Translations under genes and position numbers: made by a program
Source: Emticicia aquatica
GTDB taxonomy: Bacteria > Bacteroidota > Bacteroidia > Cytophagales > Spirosomataceae
Length of the DNA: 64,000 nt
Reading direction: 5' to 3'
NCBI RefSeq assembly: GCF_923079645.1
Contig: NZ_CAKLPY010000002.1
Coordinates: 558,001-622,000, forward strand
Part shown: positions 1-9,385 of the stretch, one piece after another
Layout of the letters: each line of letters begins with the position of its first letter
Position numbering within the stretch: the first letter of the stretch is position 1
Notes under the pieces: generated by a model
What the model was told of the DNA's origin: nothing
Seen by the model: only the letters and a program-made list of their open reading frames with translations
Database searches by the model: none

Positions 1-437
1 TATCCCAAATACATTTACCTCTTATAGCTTACATTGCTTTTATTTTAGCATTATTTTCGTGTTTGCGATTGGCTAAATTTAATATTGATACTCGCCAATC
101 AGATTCTTTTATCGGTGTGCCAACACCTGCAAATGCTTTTGTAGTAGCTGCATTTCCATTAATAATAAAGTTCAATCCAGAATATACTTTTCTGGTTCTT
201 AATTCAACAATTTTGATTGCATATACGCTCATTATGAGTTATTTAATGATTTCAGAAATACCATTATTTGCTCTAAAATTCAAGAATTTTTCTTGGGCAA
301 ACAACAAAGTTAAATACATATTCCTGATTCTTTCAGTTATTTTATTAGTTACTATTCAGTTCGTAGCTATTCCGTTAATCATATTTTTGTACATAATTAT
401 GTCTATTATTAGTAATTTTCTATCGATAAACTCATAA
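1..437 (+). CDS. pssA: CDP-diacylglycerol--serine O-phosphatidyltransferase, C-terminal part (5' end cut by the window)
   Basis: The open frame is already running at base 3 and ends at 437; the beginning lies outside the window. The enzyme makes phosphatidylserine from CDP-diacylglycerol and L-serine at the inner membrane, the first step to phosphatidylethanolamine. What remains is the end of the CDP-alcohol phosphatidyltransferase fold. The segment RLAKFNID followed by FIGVPTPANA is the conserved tail of the family in Bacteroidota, and three hydrophobic membrane segments follow. The TTG at 63 is an internal codon, not the true start. The next gene follows after 37 bases on the same strand and may be cotranscribed. 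Confidence 0.85.
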   Translation, partial: SQIHLPLIAYIAFILALFSCLRLAKFNIDTRQSDSFIGVPTPANAFVVAAFPLIIKFNPEYTFLVLNSTILIAYTLIMSYLMISEIPLFALKFKNFSWANNKVKYIFLILSVILLVTIQFVAIPLIIFLYIIMSIISNFLSINS

Positions 438-474
438 AATCTCATTTTAGTCAGACTAAAAACGCAATAATACT

Positions 475-975
475 ATGCAAAATCCATTTGAAGAAAATCA
501 AACACCTATTCGCCCAACGTTTCTTACAGTTTTATGTATTCTGACTTTAACTTGGAATGCTTATAAATTTTATGGAGCAATTCCAAATACTTTCACTCCC
601 GAAAAAGTAATGGAAAGTAAGGAACAAGCCAACGAAATGATAACCGAAATGTTATCAAAATATATGAAAGAAGAAGACCTTGAAAAAGTAGAAGAATCGC
701 AGGCTGAAACCGCAAAAATGTTTGAAAAAGACAATCTCGTTTTATCGGGTGGTATCAGTCTTATTTCTAGCCTTTTATTAATTTTAGGTGCAATTTGGAT
801 GTGGGGGCTTCGTAAAAAAGGTTTTTGGGTTTATCTCGCTGGTAATGCCGTAGGAGTTTTAGCTCCAATCATTATTTTTGGTGGCCAAATTGGTTGGTCA
901 ATCGGCATTATGTCGTTCATCGCATCGGCTATTTTTGTTGGACTTTACACACTGAATCTAAAATATCTTTCGTAG
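475..975 (+). CDS. Conserved membrane protein of unknown function
   Basis: 166 residues. The N-terminal segment (MQNPFEENQTP) is polar, a hydrophobic segment lies near residues 17-35, an acidic, helix-prone stretch rich in Glu and Lys spans about 45-85, and three membrane segments follow (about 88-110, 117-137, 140-162). It resembles small multi-pass proteins that are common in Bacteroidota genomes and have no assigned function. It follows pssA closely and a clear terminator hairpin lies 33 bases downstream, so it is probably the last gene of that transcript. I do not recognise a catalytic motif and assign no function. Confidence 0.7.
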   Translation: MQNPFEENQTPIRPTFLTVLCILTLTWNAYKFYGAIPNTFTPEKVMESKEQANEMITEMLSKYMKEEDLEKVEESQAETAKMFEKDNLVLSGGISLISSLLLILGAIWMWGLRKKGFWVYLAGNAVGVLAPIIIFGGQIGWSIGIMSFIASAIFVGLYTLNLKYLS

Positions 976-1008
976 AAATATTGTTAAAACTTTGTTAATA
1001 ATTCGCTA

Positions 1009-1042
1009 AACCTGCTCATTATTGGGCAGGTTTTTCTATTTT
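1009..1042 (+). terminator. Rho-independent terminator after the membrane protein gene
   Basis: AACCTGC (1009-1015) pairs with GCAGGTT (1026-1032) and a T-rich run follows. It sits just after the stop of the 475-975 gene and before the next gene, which therefore probably has its own promoter. Confidence 0.8.
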
Positions 1043-1081
1043 TAATTAAAAATGTATTAATTAAAGTAGGTTTAACATATT

Positions 1082-2362
1082 ATGAAAAAAATACTCCTTT
1101 TGCTATTATTATACGCTTCTTTGTCACAAGCACAAGGCGATTTTACACGTATTTATCACCCAATTATAAACGAAGCTGAGTTGGCTATTGTTGATACGAA
1201 CTATTATGACGCCCTCGATTTTTACAAAGAAGCATTTGTCAATGTTAAAAAGCCTTTTGCAAAAGATTATTATAATGCAGCTATTTGTGCCGCAATGGTA
1301 GGTAAAACCTCCTTAGTTTTTGATTATCTAGAAAGAATCGTTGAAAAAGGCTTTCCTGCTGATAGTTTACGAAAAGATGCTTTTTTTCACTATATGGCAG
1401 ATACTTGCAAACGTTGGAATGATTTTGAAAAACAAATGAGATTGGTTAAACCCAATATCAACAAAGAATTGCGAGATAGTTTGAATAAATTATATGCTCT
1501 TTCAACGAAAAGATTCCATACACCGCTCACGGAAGATTTACGAGACTATTTTCGCAAAAATATAAAAGCTAAAGAAATCATTATCAATAAAAAAGATACA
1601 ATTATCCGAGAAACTAATATTGGAGATAGTTTATATTTCTTTGGTAATTTACCCCAAAATCTAAAAATACAACAAGATAGCCTAAGAAAGATTAATGACA
1701 AAAAATACTCTGATGCAATAATTTTAGTTTCACAAAGTTTAAGCAAATTAATTGATAATTATAATTTGCCTGACGAAAACATGATTGGTTTGTCTGGATT
1801 CGATTATAAAATCTTATCACCAAAATTTAATCGATTCGGTATTGCCTCACAAAATTTCAATGATTTAATATTCAATAAAAGCCTTACTATAAGTCTTTTA
1901 GAAACTTCTTTTTTAAGTAACAACAAAGATTTTTTATCCAGTATTATCCAAGCAATCAGAGATGGAAAGCTTGCTCCGCAACAAATAATAAATATTACAT
2001 TTTCAAGATTCAATTACAACTCTAAATCAGTTGAAACAATCCCTAAAGCTTATACAATGGGCAAAGTTCAAATTTTACAACTCCAATTAGAATCAAATCT
2101 TGTTTGTGAAAGTGCTAAAGGAATAGAAAATAAGAAATTCTGGAAAAAAGAAAAATTAGCAGATTATAACGAACAAGAAATTAATGAAAAACGACAAGAT
2201 ATTGGCTTAGAAAAATTAGCAGATGCTTACAAAAAAGCCTTTTTTAAAGCAAATCCAAGTCATTTTATCATTAATGGAGGCAATTTTCAAAGTGAACTTT
2301 CATACATTTCAAGCTGCGAAGTTCTCGACAAAGTATTAAAAGATAGTGTAGTTTTAAGATAA
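1082..2362 (+). CDS. Exported protein with TPR-like N-terminal half, function unknown
   Basis: 426 residues. The signal peptide is clear (MKKILLLLLLYASLSQAQG, cleavage probably after SQA), so the protein is exported to the periplasm or beyond. Residues about 25-110 read like tetratricopeptide helices: alternating Tyr, Ala and Leu with the phrases YYDALDFYKEAF and DYYNAAICAAMVG. The remaining three quarters are Lys/Asn-rich with no motif I recognise. It has its own space between the terminator at 1009 and the glyA leader, so it is probably a single-gene unit. It may act as a protein-interaction scaffold, but that is only inference from the repeats. Confidence 0.7.
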   Translation: MKKILLLLLLYASLSQAQGDFTRIYHPIINEAELAIVDTNYYDALDFYKEAFVNVKKPFAKDYYNAAICAAMVGKTSLVFDYLERIVEKGFPADSLRKDAFFHYMADTCKRWNDFEKQMRLVKPNINKELRDSLNKLYALSTKRFHTPLTEDLRDYFRKNIKAKEIIINKKDTIIRETNIGDSLYFFGNLPQNLKIQQDSLRKINDKKYSDAIILVSQSLSKLIDNYNLPDENMIGLSGFDYKILSPKFNRFGIASQNFNDLIFNKSLTISLLETSFLSNNKDFLSSIIQAIRDGKLAPQQIINITFSRFNYNSKSVETIPKAYTMGKVQILQLQLESNLVCESAKGIENKKFWKKEKLADYNEQEINEKRQDIGLEKLADAYKKAFFKANPSHFIINGGNFQSELSYISSCEVLDKVLKDSVVLR

Positions 2363-2535
2363 AACATGATTTTATCAAGAATAATATCAATATTTTAAAG
2401 TCAGCCAAATATTATTTTGTTAAAAATTCATCTTCTATAAATTATCAGTTAATTTTGCGTTTTATTTCACTTAATAAAGGGAATAGTTTTCGGATAAAAA
2501 ATCAAAAACTGTTTGCTAATAACTGATAACTGAAA

Positions 2536-3828
2536 ATGTCTGTAGAAACTTCCATCATTCGTGACACTCAAATCTTTGATTTAATCACGAAAGAAAACAA
2601 TCGCCAATTGCACGGCATCGAATTGATTGCCTCTGAAAACTTCGTGTCGCCGCAGGTGATGGAAGCGGCAGGTAGCGTGTTGACTAATAAATATGCAGAA
2701 GGACTTCCTGGAAAACGCTATTATGGCGGTTGCGAAGTTGTTGACCAAGTTGAACAAATAGCCATCGACCGTCTAAAAACTTTGTTTAATCTTTGTTGGG
2801 CAAACGTTCAGCCACACTCAGGTGCTCAAGCTAATATGGCAGTGTTTTTAGCTTGTCTTCAACCAGGAGATAAAATTTTAGGATTCAATCTTGCTCATGG
2901 CGGTCACCTCTCACATGGTTCGCCAGTAAATATTTCAGGAAAATATTTTCAACCTTTTTTCTATGGTGTTGAGCAAGAAACAGGCTTAATCGACTGGAAT
3001 AAAGTTGAGGAAACAGCTCACAAAGAGCGTCCAAAGTTGATTATTTGTGGAGCATCAGCCTATTCTCGTGATTGGGATTATGTTCGCCTTCGTCAAATTG
3101 CTGATTCTGTTGGAGCATTACTTTTGGCTGATATTTCTCATCCAGCAGGTATGGTTGCTAAAGGTCTTTTAAACGACCCATTTGACCATTGTCACATTGT
3201 TACAACAACCACTCACAAAACCCTTCGTGGAACGCGTGGTGGTGTAATTATGATGCGAAACGATTTCCCAAATCCTTTTGGTATAACAACGCCAAAAGGC
3301 GAAATTAGAATGATGTCATCATTATTAGATTCTGGTGTTTTCCCAGGAACACAAGGTGGCCCACTAGAGCATATTATTGCTGCTAAAGCAATTGCGTTTG
3401 GTGAGGCTTTGAGCGAGAATTTCTACAATTACCAAGTACAGGTGCAGAAAAACGCTAAAGTTATGGCACAAGAATTTATGAATCGTGGTTATAAGGTTAT
3501 TTCTGGCGGTACTGATAATCACTTGATGTTGATTGATTTACGTCCGAAAAATTTAACTGGAAAAATCGCAGAAAACTCATTGATTTTAGCAGATATAACT
3601 GTAAATAAAAACATGGTTCCTTTTGATGATAAATCAGCTATGACTACTTCAGGAATGCGTGTTGGTGCCGCTGCAATGACTACTCGTGGTTTGGTTGAAA
3701 CCGATATGGTTAGAATTGTAGATTTAATTGACGATGTATTGATGAATCATGACAACGCCACAACCATTGCCAACGTTAAGAGAGAAATTAATGATTGGAT
3801 GAAACAATATCCATTATTTCAATACTAA
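2536..3828 (+). CDS. glyA: Serine hydroxymethyltransferase
   Basis: 430 residues, usual family length. This cytoplasmic PLP enzyme converts serine and tetrahydrofolate to glycine and 5,10-methylene-tetrahydrofolate, the main source of one-carbon units. The family signature is intact: [11 protein letters not shown] near residue 26, [13 protein letters not shown] near 53, the cofactor-binding Asp199 and His202 in LADISHPAG, and the PLP lysine Lys228 in [14 protein letters not shown]. The start at 2536 gives the expected N-terminus. A strong terminator follows at 3854, and a terminator also lies before the preceding gene, so it is probably monocistronic. A TANNTTTG box (2450-2457) lies upstream but has no well-placed -33 element. 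Confidence 0.97.
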   Translation: MSVETSIIRDTQIFDLITKENNRQLHGIELIASENFVSPQVMEAAGSVLTNKYAEGLPGKRYYGGCEVVDQVEQIAIDRLKTLFNLCWANVQPHSGAQANMAVFLACLQPGDKILGFNLAHGGHLSHGSPVNISGKYFQPFFYGVEQETGLIDWNKVEETAHKERPKLIICGASAYSRDWDYVRLRQIADSVGALLLADISHPAGMVAKGLLNDPFDHCHIVTTTTHKTLRGTRGGVIMMRNDFPNPFGITTPKGEIRMMSSLLDSGVFPGTQGGPLEHIIAAKAIAFGEALSENFYNYQVQVQKNAKVMAQEFMNRGYKVISGGTDNHLMLIDLRPKNLTGKIAENSLILADITVNKNMVPFDDKSAMTTSGMRVGAAAMTTRGLVETDMVRIVDLIDDVLMNHDNATTIANVKREINDWMKQYPLFQY

Positions 3829-3853
3829 TAAATAAACATATACGTAACATAAG

Positions 3854-3886
3854 AAAGGCTTGGTTCAATGAACCAAGCCTTTTTCT
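3854..3886 (+). terminator. Rho-independent terminator of glyA
   Basis: A 13-bp perfect stem (3854-3866 with 3870-3882) around a 3-base loop, followed by a T run. It lies 25 bases after the glyA stop. Confidence 0.92.
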
Positions 3887-3941
3887 AAACCCTAACTAAA
3901 CCGTATAAAATACAATAAATTACAGCGAATAAAAGCTGTTT

Positions 3942-4298
3942 TTATCCTATAATACAATATTCAAAATCTTTTTTAATCGCTGAATATTCCATTCTAACTT
4001 CTGTCGCTTTATTTAATGATAGTGTTTTCTTATCAAAAATCTTTTCTGTAAAAAAACGAATAACATAATTTGCTATCATTTCAACCAACGATTCTTGCGT
4101 GTTAGTATCTCCTTTTGCAGTATTCACAACGGTTTCCTCAAGTCTTACTTCTAAGGATTGTAATTGTTTTGCTAAACTGTATTTTTTTGTATTCATACTC
4201 AATTTACGCTGTTGTTCGTAGGTATTTTGCGGAAACCCAATTGCCATCGAATTTAAGCTTACAATAGTTAATGTGAGAAGGAATAATAGCTTTTTCAT
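3942..4298 (-). CDS. Small exported protein of unknown function
   Basis: 118 residues with a signal peptide (MKKLLFLLTLTIVSLNSMA, cleavage near residue 19). The mature part is helical in character and rich in Lys, Glu and Thr; the final residues contain one Cys. No known domain is recognised. It is set apart from its neighbours, with a well-formed Bacteroidota promoter 46 bases upstream. It could be a periplasmic or surface accessory protein. Confidence 0.6.
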   Translation of the reverse strand: MKKLLFLLTLTIVSLNSMAIGFPQNTYEQQRKLSMNTKKYSLAKQLQSLEVRLEETVVNTAKGDTNTQESLVEMIANYVIRFFTEKIFDKKTLSLNKATEVRMEYSAIKKDFEYCIIG

Positions 4299-4343
4299 AA
4301 TATCATTTTTTTAATGTGTAAACCATCTTTCTGATCGACAATA

Positions 4344-4375
4344 CAAAGATATGTGTTTTAATTAGTATTATGCAA
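4344..4375 (-). promoter_or_regulatory. Bacteroidota-type promoter for the small exported protein
   Basis: On the minus strand TTG (4373-4375) is followed after 21 bases by TATCTTTG (4344-4351), matching TTG-N19-21-TANNTTTG. The predicted start near 4337 leaves a leader of about 40 bases. Confidence 0.6.
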
Positions 4376-4629
4376 TACATAGTACTATTTATTTTTAACA
4401 TTTCTGTATAAATGGTCAATTTTTGAGATAAATGGCTCTATTAATGGATTTCATCTATAAGATGCAAAACCTTTACACAAAGTTGCACTTTTAAAAATAT
4501 ATTTTTAGTTAAAAAAAGTTAAAGTAAGTCAAATCAAGAATGAAGTACCTTTTTTTAATGATGAAATGAAAAGTTGTTGGTAATAATATTTCTCCAATGA
4601 AAAGTTATTGATTAAAAATCATAAATAAG
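4376..4629. other. Intergenic region without recognised feature
   Basis: Very AT-rich sequence between the promoter at 4344 and the terminator at 4630. I see no open frame with a signal peptide or family motif, no RNA gene and no strong repeat. Two near-copies of the phrase aaaagttrttg (around 4570 and 4599) are the only regularity. Confidence 0.4.
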
Positions 4630-4677
4630 AGCTATAAAAAAAGGAGAAACCTTTCGATTTCTCCTTTTTTTATAGCT
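4630..4677 (-). terminator. Rho-independent terminator of gldN (reads in both directions)
   Basis: A 20-bp perfect stem (4630-4649 with 4658-4677) with an 8-base loop and internal A and T runs, starting 8 bases downstream of the gldN stop. It ends the gldKLMN transcript. Confidence 0.93.
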
Positions 4678-4685
4678 TAAATATC

Positions 4686-5564
4686 TTAGTATTCCCACAA
4701 GTTATGTTCAAATTCCATCAGTTCATGTTCTAATTGTTCTGATTTCAACATACCTTCACGAGGTGATTTATAAATATCATCTAAGAAGTTATCAAGGGCA
4801 TTTGATTTCTTAATAATTTTTCCGTGAAACAAACGCAATTCAAAGGCATCAGCTAAATTTTTGTGTTGAGCTACATTGGCTGCATTATACCAAATACACT
4901 TCGCATTGCTACGGAAATAACGCTCCAACTCTTTATACTTAAAAACACAAATTGTACGGTCAAAACCTAAAGTAGTTTGGTCAGCAGGAATAATAAGTTT
5001 CAACGTTAAAATATCGAAATACTGACGTGAGCGTTGTTTATCGAAAATCCAGTCTTCTTTCAACTCTAAAGTAGTCAATTGCGTCGGGAAAATCTCTACT
5101 CCGCCACCGGCATCAGCAGTAGCAGCTGCATCAGTTCCAGTTGTAGTAGTTTTTTTTGCTCCACCACTATCACCACCCCAACCATCATCTCCACCACTTG
5201 AAAAGCCAGCTTCTTTTTCTTCTTGAGATAAGCCACCACCTTCTGATTTCAACATAAGGCGTTCATTAAATTGGTCTAATGTCAGCTTTGTATTTAGAGA
5301 ATCATCAGCATAAGCTTCGAGTAAACCAGCTTTTACCGCATCAAGCAAATGTCTTGTAATTTCACTTCCTTTAGAAAAAAGCGGCTGATTTTGCTTTTCT
5401 TTCAAGTCAATTCTTCGCCAAAGAGTTGTTTTATACATGACGTTTTCTTCATGTATTGGACGAAGCGATAACGGGTTCAAATAATTATTTGACTTCTCCT
5501 GAGCTACTGCAAACTGGCTGATAATCAAAGAGATACCAAACGCCATGCTTTGTAATTTCTTCAT
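4686..5564 (-). CDS. gldN: Gliding motility / type IX secretion protein GldN (PorN)
   Basis: 292 residues with a signal peptide (cleavage near AQE, residue 22). GldN (PorN) forms a periplasmic ring with the lipoprotein GldK around the type IX secretion channel and docks to the GldLM motor. Family marks are the early NPLSLRPIHEENVMYKTTLW region and the closing half from about residue 160 (GVEIFPTQLTTLELKEDW) to the C-terminus. An odd, low-complexity Gly/Ser/Asp/Thr/Ala-rich stretch occupies about residues 109-155, probably a flexible surface loop. It is the last gene of gldK-L-M-N, 19 bases behind gldM, and a strong terminator follows. Confidence 0.93.
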   Translation of the reverse strand: MKKLQSMAFGISLIISQFAVAQEKSNNYLNPLSLRPIHEENVMYKTTLWRRIDLKEKQNQPLFSKGSEITRHLLDAVKAGLLEAYADDSLNTKLTLDQFNERLMLKSEGGGLSQEEKEAGFSSGGDDGWGGDSGGAKKTTTTGTDAAATADAGGGVEIFPTQLTTLELKEDWIFDKQRSRQYFDILTLKLIIPADQTTLGFDRTICVFKYKELERYFRSNAKCIWYNAANVAQHKNLADAFELRLFHGKIIKKSNALDNFLDDIYKSPREGMLKSEQLEHELMEFEHNLWEY

Positions 5565-5583
5565 AATGCTGACAATTAATTTG

Positions 5584-7179
5584 TTAATTTAGCGGAATAG
5601 TAAAGAATACTTCACCAACGTCAACTGATTCTATTTCTCCCTTAAAATTCTTGCGTTCTACTTTTTTAATAACTATTACATAACGGTCTCCCGCTTGTGC
5701 TTGTTGTGCAAGTCCTGAAATATTTGCTTCACCATTGAATGTACCACCACCAATTTTTCTAGTACCACGTGCAAGGTTTACTTCAAACTCTGCTACTCTA
5801 AAACTAGCATCTTCAGGGTTTGTCGCTTTAAACGATTCATCGGCAATTGCACGAGCCCCTAAAGTACGTAAGCCTGATGCAGATGCTCCTCTACGTTCGT
5901 CGACAGCGGAACCGTTTCCAAACATTTTGATTGTTGGTTTAGGCACACGACGAACTGGGAATGGGAATGATTGTAATGTAATTCCACCATTCACAACATC
6001 CATTGTAACTTTAGCAGAATTAGGTACAATAGTAACCTTACCACTTCCACCTGGAATAAATTCAGCCCCAGAACCATTAAATGAAGGGCTATATAACGCT
6101 CCTAAACCTGGTGAATATGTTACTAAGCGGTTAGCACATTTAAAGTACAAAGCAGGCATTGAAGCTGTTTCTATTTGAACTGAAGGCTTCAATACAGTAT
6201 AGGTTTCTTCCTTTTCAACAGACTTCATTGTTCCATCTGGAGAAGGGTAAGATACGATAGCCTTATACGAACGAGTTAATTGCCCATTTTTATCAAATTC
6301 TCCTCCTGAAGCAGTTACTTCGTAGGTTCCTTTACCGTCTTTAACAGGTAATGCCGAACCATTAATACTAATTCTTGGTGTGATTGATTTTGAATAAGCT
6401 CCAATAGCAACCTCAGCATGATATTTTTGTCCAGCTACAACCGAACGTGAGTCAGGAATAACAACTGCAAAAATTTCGTCAAACTTAATTTCTTTTAAAC
6501 CAACTAGACTAGCTAAATATTCCAAAACTTCACCTTCGATACGGCGAACTTCAGATTGTTTTTGACTTAATACAGCCAATGCCGCAGGAACGGGTGTTTG
6601 AGCAAAATACAATTCAGAAAAATCTTTACTTTTTGTAATTTCATCCGTTTTAGCCAATGCTGGGTCTTGCGAGGCGTCAACTGCTAATTCTGGAAATTTT
6701 GTATTGGGTGCAGCAAATTTTTGCAATTGAATAGCAAAATCATTTAGCTTTTTCTTGAGTTCGTACCCTTTACCATTTTTAGCATCACCAACCATTAAAA
6801 CGGCTACTTTTTCTTCTTCTGAAGGGTTTTTAACACCACCAGTTTCAGCATCTAATCCACCACCAGCATTCACAATTTCTTGCTTTAAGCCACTGATATA
6901 ATTATCCATTTCGCTAGTAATTTTTCTTACTTCTACAGCCTTTTGAAGGACATCTGCGTATTGAGCTCCTCCTGGTTTTTCTTGAATTTCTTTTCTAATT
7001 GCATTAACTGATTTTTCGTTATTGCCATTAGCAGCCGAATTGGCTCTTTCCAAACTATTATTCAATAATTGAAATTTTTGTAAGAGAGCGTTACTTACTT
7101 GGAGTGCTAACATTGCCGTCAGAACGAGATACATCATATTGATCATCTTCTGACGTGGCGATTCCTTTCCACCTGCCAT
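5584..7179 (-). CDS. gldM: Gliding motility / type IX secretion motor protein GldM (PorM)
   Basis: 531 residues. The N-terminus MAGGKESPRQKMINMMYLV is the hallmark of GldM: a short cytoplasmic tail and one inner-membrane helix (about residues 12-33), followed by a long periplasmic rod of stacked domains. GldM pairs with GldL to form the proton-driven rotary motor that powers gliding and type IX secretion. The periplasmic part contains the expected beta-rich domains, including PDSRSVVAGQKYHAEVAIGAYS near residue 245. It lies between gldL and gldN on one transcript. The 147-aa frame on the opposite strand (5735-6178) is a shadow of this gene. Confidence 0.95.
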   Translation of the reverse strand: MAGGKESPRQKMINMMYLVLTAMLALQVSNALLQKFQLLNNSLERANSAANGNNEKSVNAIRKEIQEKPGGAQYADVLQKAVEVRKITSEMDNYISGLKQEIVNAGGGLDAETGGVKNPSEEEKVAVLMVGDAKNGKGYELKKKLNDFAIQLQKFAAPNTKFPELAVDASQDPALAKTDEITKSKDFSELYFAQTPVPAALAVLSQKQSEVRRIEGEVLEYLASLVGLKEIKFDEIFAVVIPDSRSVVAGQKYHAEVAIGAYSKSITPRISINGSALPVKDGKGTYEVTASGGEFDKNGQLTRSYKAIVSYPSPDGTMKSVEKEETYTVLKPSVQIETASMPALYFKCANRLVTYSPGLGALYSPSFNGSGAEFIPGGSGKVTIVPNSAKVTMDVVNGGITLQSFPFPVRRVPKPTIKMFGNGSAVDERRGASASGLRTLGARAIADESFKATNPEDASFRVAEFEVNLARGTRKIGGGTFNGEANISGLAQQAQAGDRYVIVIKKVERKNFKGEIESVDVGEVFFTIPLN

Positions 7180-7298
7180 ATATTCTATATATTATACGGT
7201 TAGTAATTAATTTTTTTATAAATAATAATTATAATGTTAAAAAAATATTCTTGGGAAGTGCTTAATGTACTTCATCAATTAACTTTGAAAACAAAATA

Positions 7299-8111
7299 TT
7301 AGTTGCCTTTCATCGCTGATAGCATACTTCCATAAACATTGTTTAGTGAAGTTAAGTTATTCGTTAATTTAGACATTTCTGACTTAAATTGTTGGGCTTC
7401 TTTCGAGGCATCCGACATATCTTGCATAGCCGTTGTCAAATTGCCATAAAAGGCGTTCATCGCTTTCAAGTGCTTATTAGTATCTTGTAATTCTAGTTCA
7501 TAAACCGCATTCAATGCACCCATATTTTGAGTAATTTTGCTGAATTGTGAACGATACTCTTGGGCATCTTTAGTTGCATCAGCCATACTATTCATTGCAG
7601 ATACAGCAGTTCCGTAAGCTGAATTGAGAGCTGTGACTTGCCCAGATGCAGCTTTAATATTTTTAGCATAATCACTTGTTGCTACTGTTGCATCTGTTAA
7701 ATCAGACATTTTCGATACTTGACCTGTAAGGCTTTGAATACCTGTTTTCAAGCCATCAAAAATATCTGGTGTAATTTTAGCATTAGCCAACATATCATCC
7801 ATTTTGGCAGTTAAACCAGCACCTTGAGTAGAAACGTTTCTTTTAGGTAATTCGCCTTGAAAATCATCAGCTAACTCTGGATAAACTTTTTCCCACTGAT
7901 ACTCAACACCTGGACGAAGGATTGATTGGAAAGCATAAATTAAAAAGATTGCTGCCTCAGTACCTAAACCAATTGGTAACATAAAATTTGCCCAATCGTA
8001 GTGCATAATTTTACCCAATGCTCCCAAGATTACAACTGATGCTCCTGCACCATAAAAAAACGGAATAATTTTGTCCCAAAATAAGCTTGTACCGTTGTTG
8101 TTTGCTGCCAT
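7299..8111 (-). CDS. gldL: Gliding motility / type IX secretion motor protein GldL (PorL)
   Basis: 270 residues. Two membrane helices lie at about residues 14-33 and 42-63, and the membrane-embedded acidic residue Glu52 (in GLGTEAAIF) corresponds to the essential glutamate of the proton-driven GldLM motor. The cytoplasmic tail is helical and visibly repetitive: the unit LNxxYGxxLxAM recurs near residues 144, 185, 210 and 250, each separated by Asp-Ala and Lys-rich heptads typical of a coiled coil. The start at 8111 gives the canonical N-terminus with FWDKIIPFFYGAGASVVI. It lies between gldK and gldM. Confidence 0.94.
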   Translation of the reverse strand: MAANNNGTSLFWDKIIPFFYGAGASVVILGALGKIMHYDWANFMLPIGLGTEAAIFLIYAFQSILRPGVEYQWEKVYPELADDFQGELPKRNVSTQGAGLTAKMDDMLANAKITPDIFDGLKTGIQSLTGQVSKMSDLTDATVATSDYAKNIKAASGQVTALNSAYGTAVSAMNSMADATKDAQEYRSQFSKITQNMGALNAVYELELQDTNKHLKAMNAFYGNLTTAMQDMSDASKEAQQFKSEMSKLTNNLTSLNNVYGSMLSAMKGN

Positions 8112-8287
8112 GTGTTTAAAAAGTTAAGAATTTTGCTTTAATTAAAAGGGAATTTATTTTAGTTTAATTTTTATCGAGGAAAATATCCACGCACCATTTA
8201 TCTATATTTCAAACATAAGAAATGCGAAGTACAAGTGAAGCATTCTATTGAATACTACAAATCTATACTTCGCAAATCATCCTATTA

Positions 8288-9385
8288 TTATTCTCTACCA
8301 GGAACGCTTCCTAAACGATCCATTACACATCGAAAGCCAATGTATGAACGACGATTTTCACGGAATTCGTAAGTTCTAGTACCAGTTTCAAGGAAATATG
8401 CTACGTCTTTCCATGAGCCACCTTTAATTATTTTTCGAGGTTCATTTTCATCATTATACACAGGATTCAAATCCCAAGTAACTGGCATATATGATTCGGC
8501 ATAAGCATCTTGACACCATTCTGCAACATTTCCTGCCATGTTATATAAGCCATAATCATTTGGATTAAACGCATTTGATGGTGCGGTGTAAGGATAGCCA
8601 TCAGCACGATAATTGCCACGATACGGTTTGAAATTCGCAAGGAAACAACCTTTACCATTTGCTACATAAGGATTTCCCCAAGGGTATTTAGCTCCTTCTT
8701 TTCCTCCACGTGCTGCCCACTCCCACTCTGCTTCTGAAGGCAAACGATAACGTGGTGATTTGAATAGATTTTTTTGAGCTCTGTTATCATTAAGTAATTT
8801 TGTACGCCATTTGCAAAAATATACGGCGGCGTCCCAGCTTATACCAACAACTGGATAAGTATCAAATGCTGGTGAAGAATAATAATACTCTGTCATTTGG
8901 TCACCATTGTGATACGTAAAATCTTTACTCCAAACCGCTGTATCTGGGTATAGTGTTGACATAATAAATTCTTCGCCTAATACAGACACTGAATCAGTAA
9001 CCATTGAATTAACAAATTGACGGTATTCATGGTTGGTTACTTCTGTATCATCCATATAAAATGGCACGATTGTTACTCGCTTGTTCATTGAGATACGAGC
9101 AGACATTACGTCTTCGTCTGCTTGGCCCATCATTAATGAACCAGATGGAATCAAAACCATTCCGTGAGGAGCAGTTTGCTTGTAGCCTTTTCGGGAAGTT
9201 GCCATGATTTCTCCGTCACGAATTCCATCCATGCCGATATCCTTGCTACCGCCTTTGCTGCTTTTTTTTCCACCGAAAACCTTGCCCAAAGGATTCTTGC
9301 TTGAAGAACCACAACTCTGCATCATTACGATTGGGGCAATCACTAAGAGGATTTTCAAAAAGGTCTTTAACATATTCTTGCTCAT
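8288..9385 (-). CDS. gldK: Gliding motility / type IX secretion lipoprotein GldK (PorK)
   Basis: 365 residues from the ATG at 9385; a TTG 12 bases further upstream is also in frame. A lipoprotein signal ends in MMQSC (lipid Cys25). The rest is a formylglycine-generating-enzyme (SUMF1) fold used structurally, not catalytically: RLPSEAEWEWAARGG, NMAGNVAEWCQDAY, GGSWKD and RSYIGFRC are all present. GldK forms the outer-membrane-linked ring of the type IX secretion system together with GldN. It is first in the gldK-L-M-N gene group, 176 bases before gldL, and a TAACTTTG box (9480-9487) lies about 95 bases upstream. Confidence 0.94.
   Translation of the reverse strand: MSKNMLKTFLKILLVIAPIVMMQSCGSSSKNPLGKVFGGKKSSKGGSKDIGMDGIRDGEIMATSRKGYKQTAPHGMVLIPSGSLMMGQADEDVMSARISMNKRVTIVPFYMDDTEVTNHEYRQFVNSMVTDSVSVLGEEFIMSTLYPDTAVWSKDFTYHNGDQMTEYYYSSPAFDTYPVVGISWDAAVYFCKWRTKLLNDNRAQKNLFKSPRYRLPSEAEWEWAARGGKEGAKYPWGNPYVANGKGCFLANFKPYRGNYRADGYPYTAPSNAFNPNDYGLYNMAGNVAEWCQDAYAESYMPVTWDLNPVYNDENEPRKIIKGGSWKDVAYFLETGTRTYEFRENRRSYIGFRCVMDRLGSVPGRE

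Noticed and set aside
2505-2535. Repeated CTAATAACTGATAACTG phrase before glyA
   Set aside because: Short and simple; only one partial repeat is seen and it looks like ordinary AT-rich leader sequence.
5735-6178. 147-codon open frame opposite gldM
   Set aside because: Its protein is a Ser/Pro/Thr-rich read of the reverse strand of a certain gene, with no signal or motif.
8224-8273. GCGAAGTA/TACTTCGC pair between gldK and gldL as terminator
   Set aside because: The loop is over 30 bases and no T run follows; gldL to gldN need to be read through.
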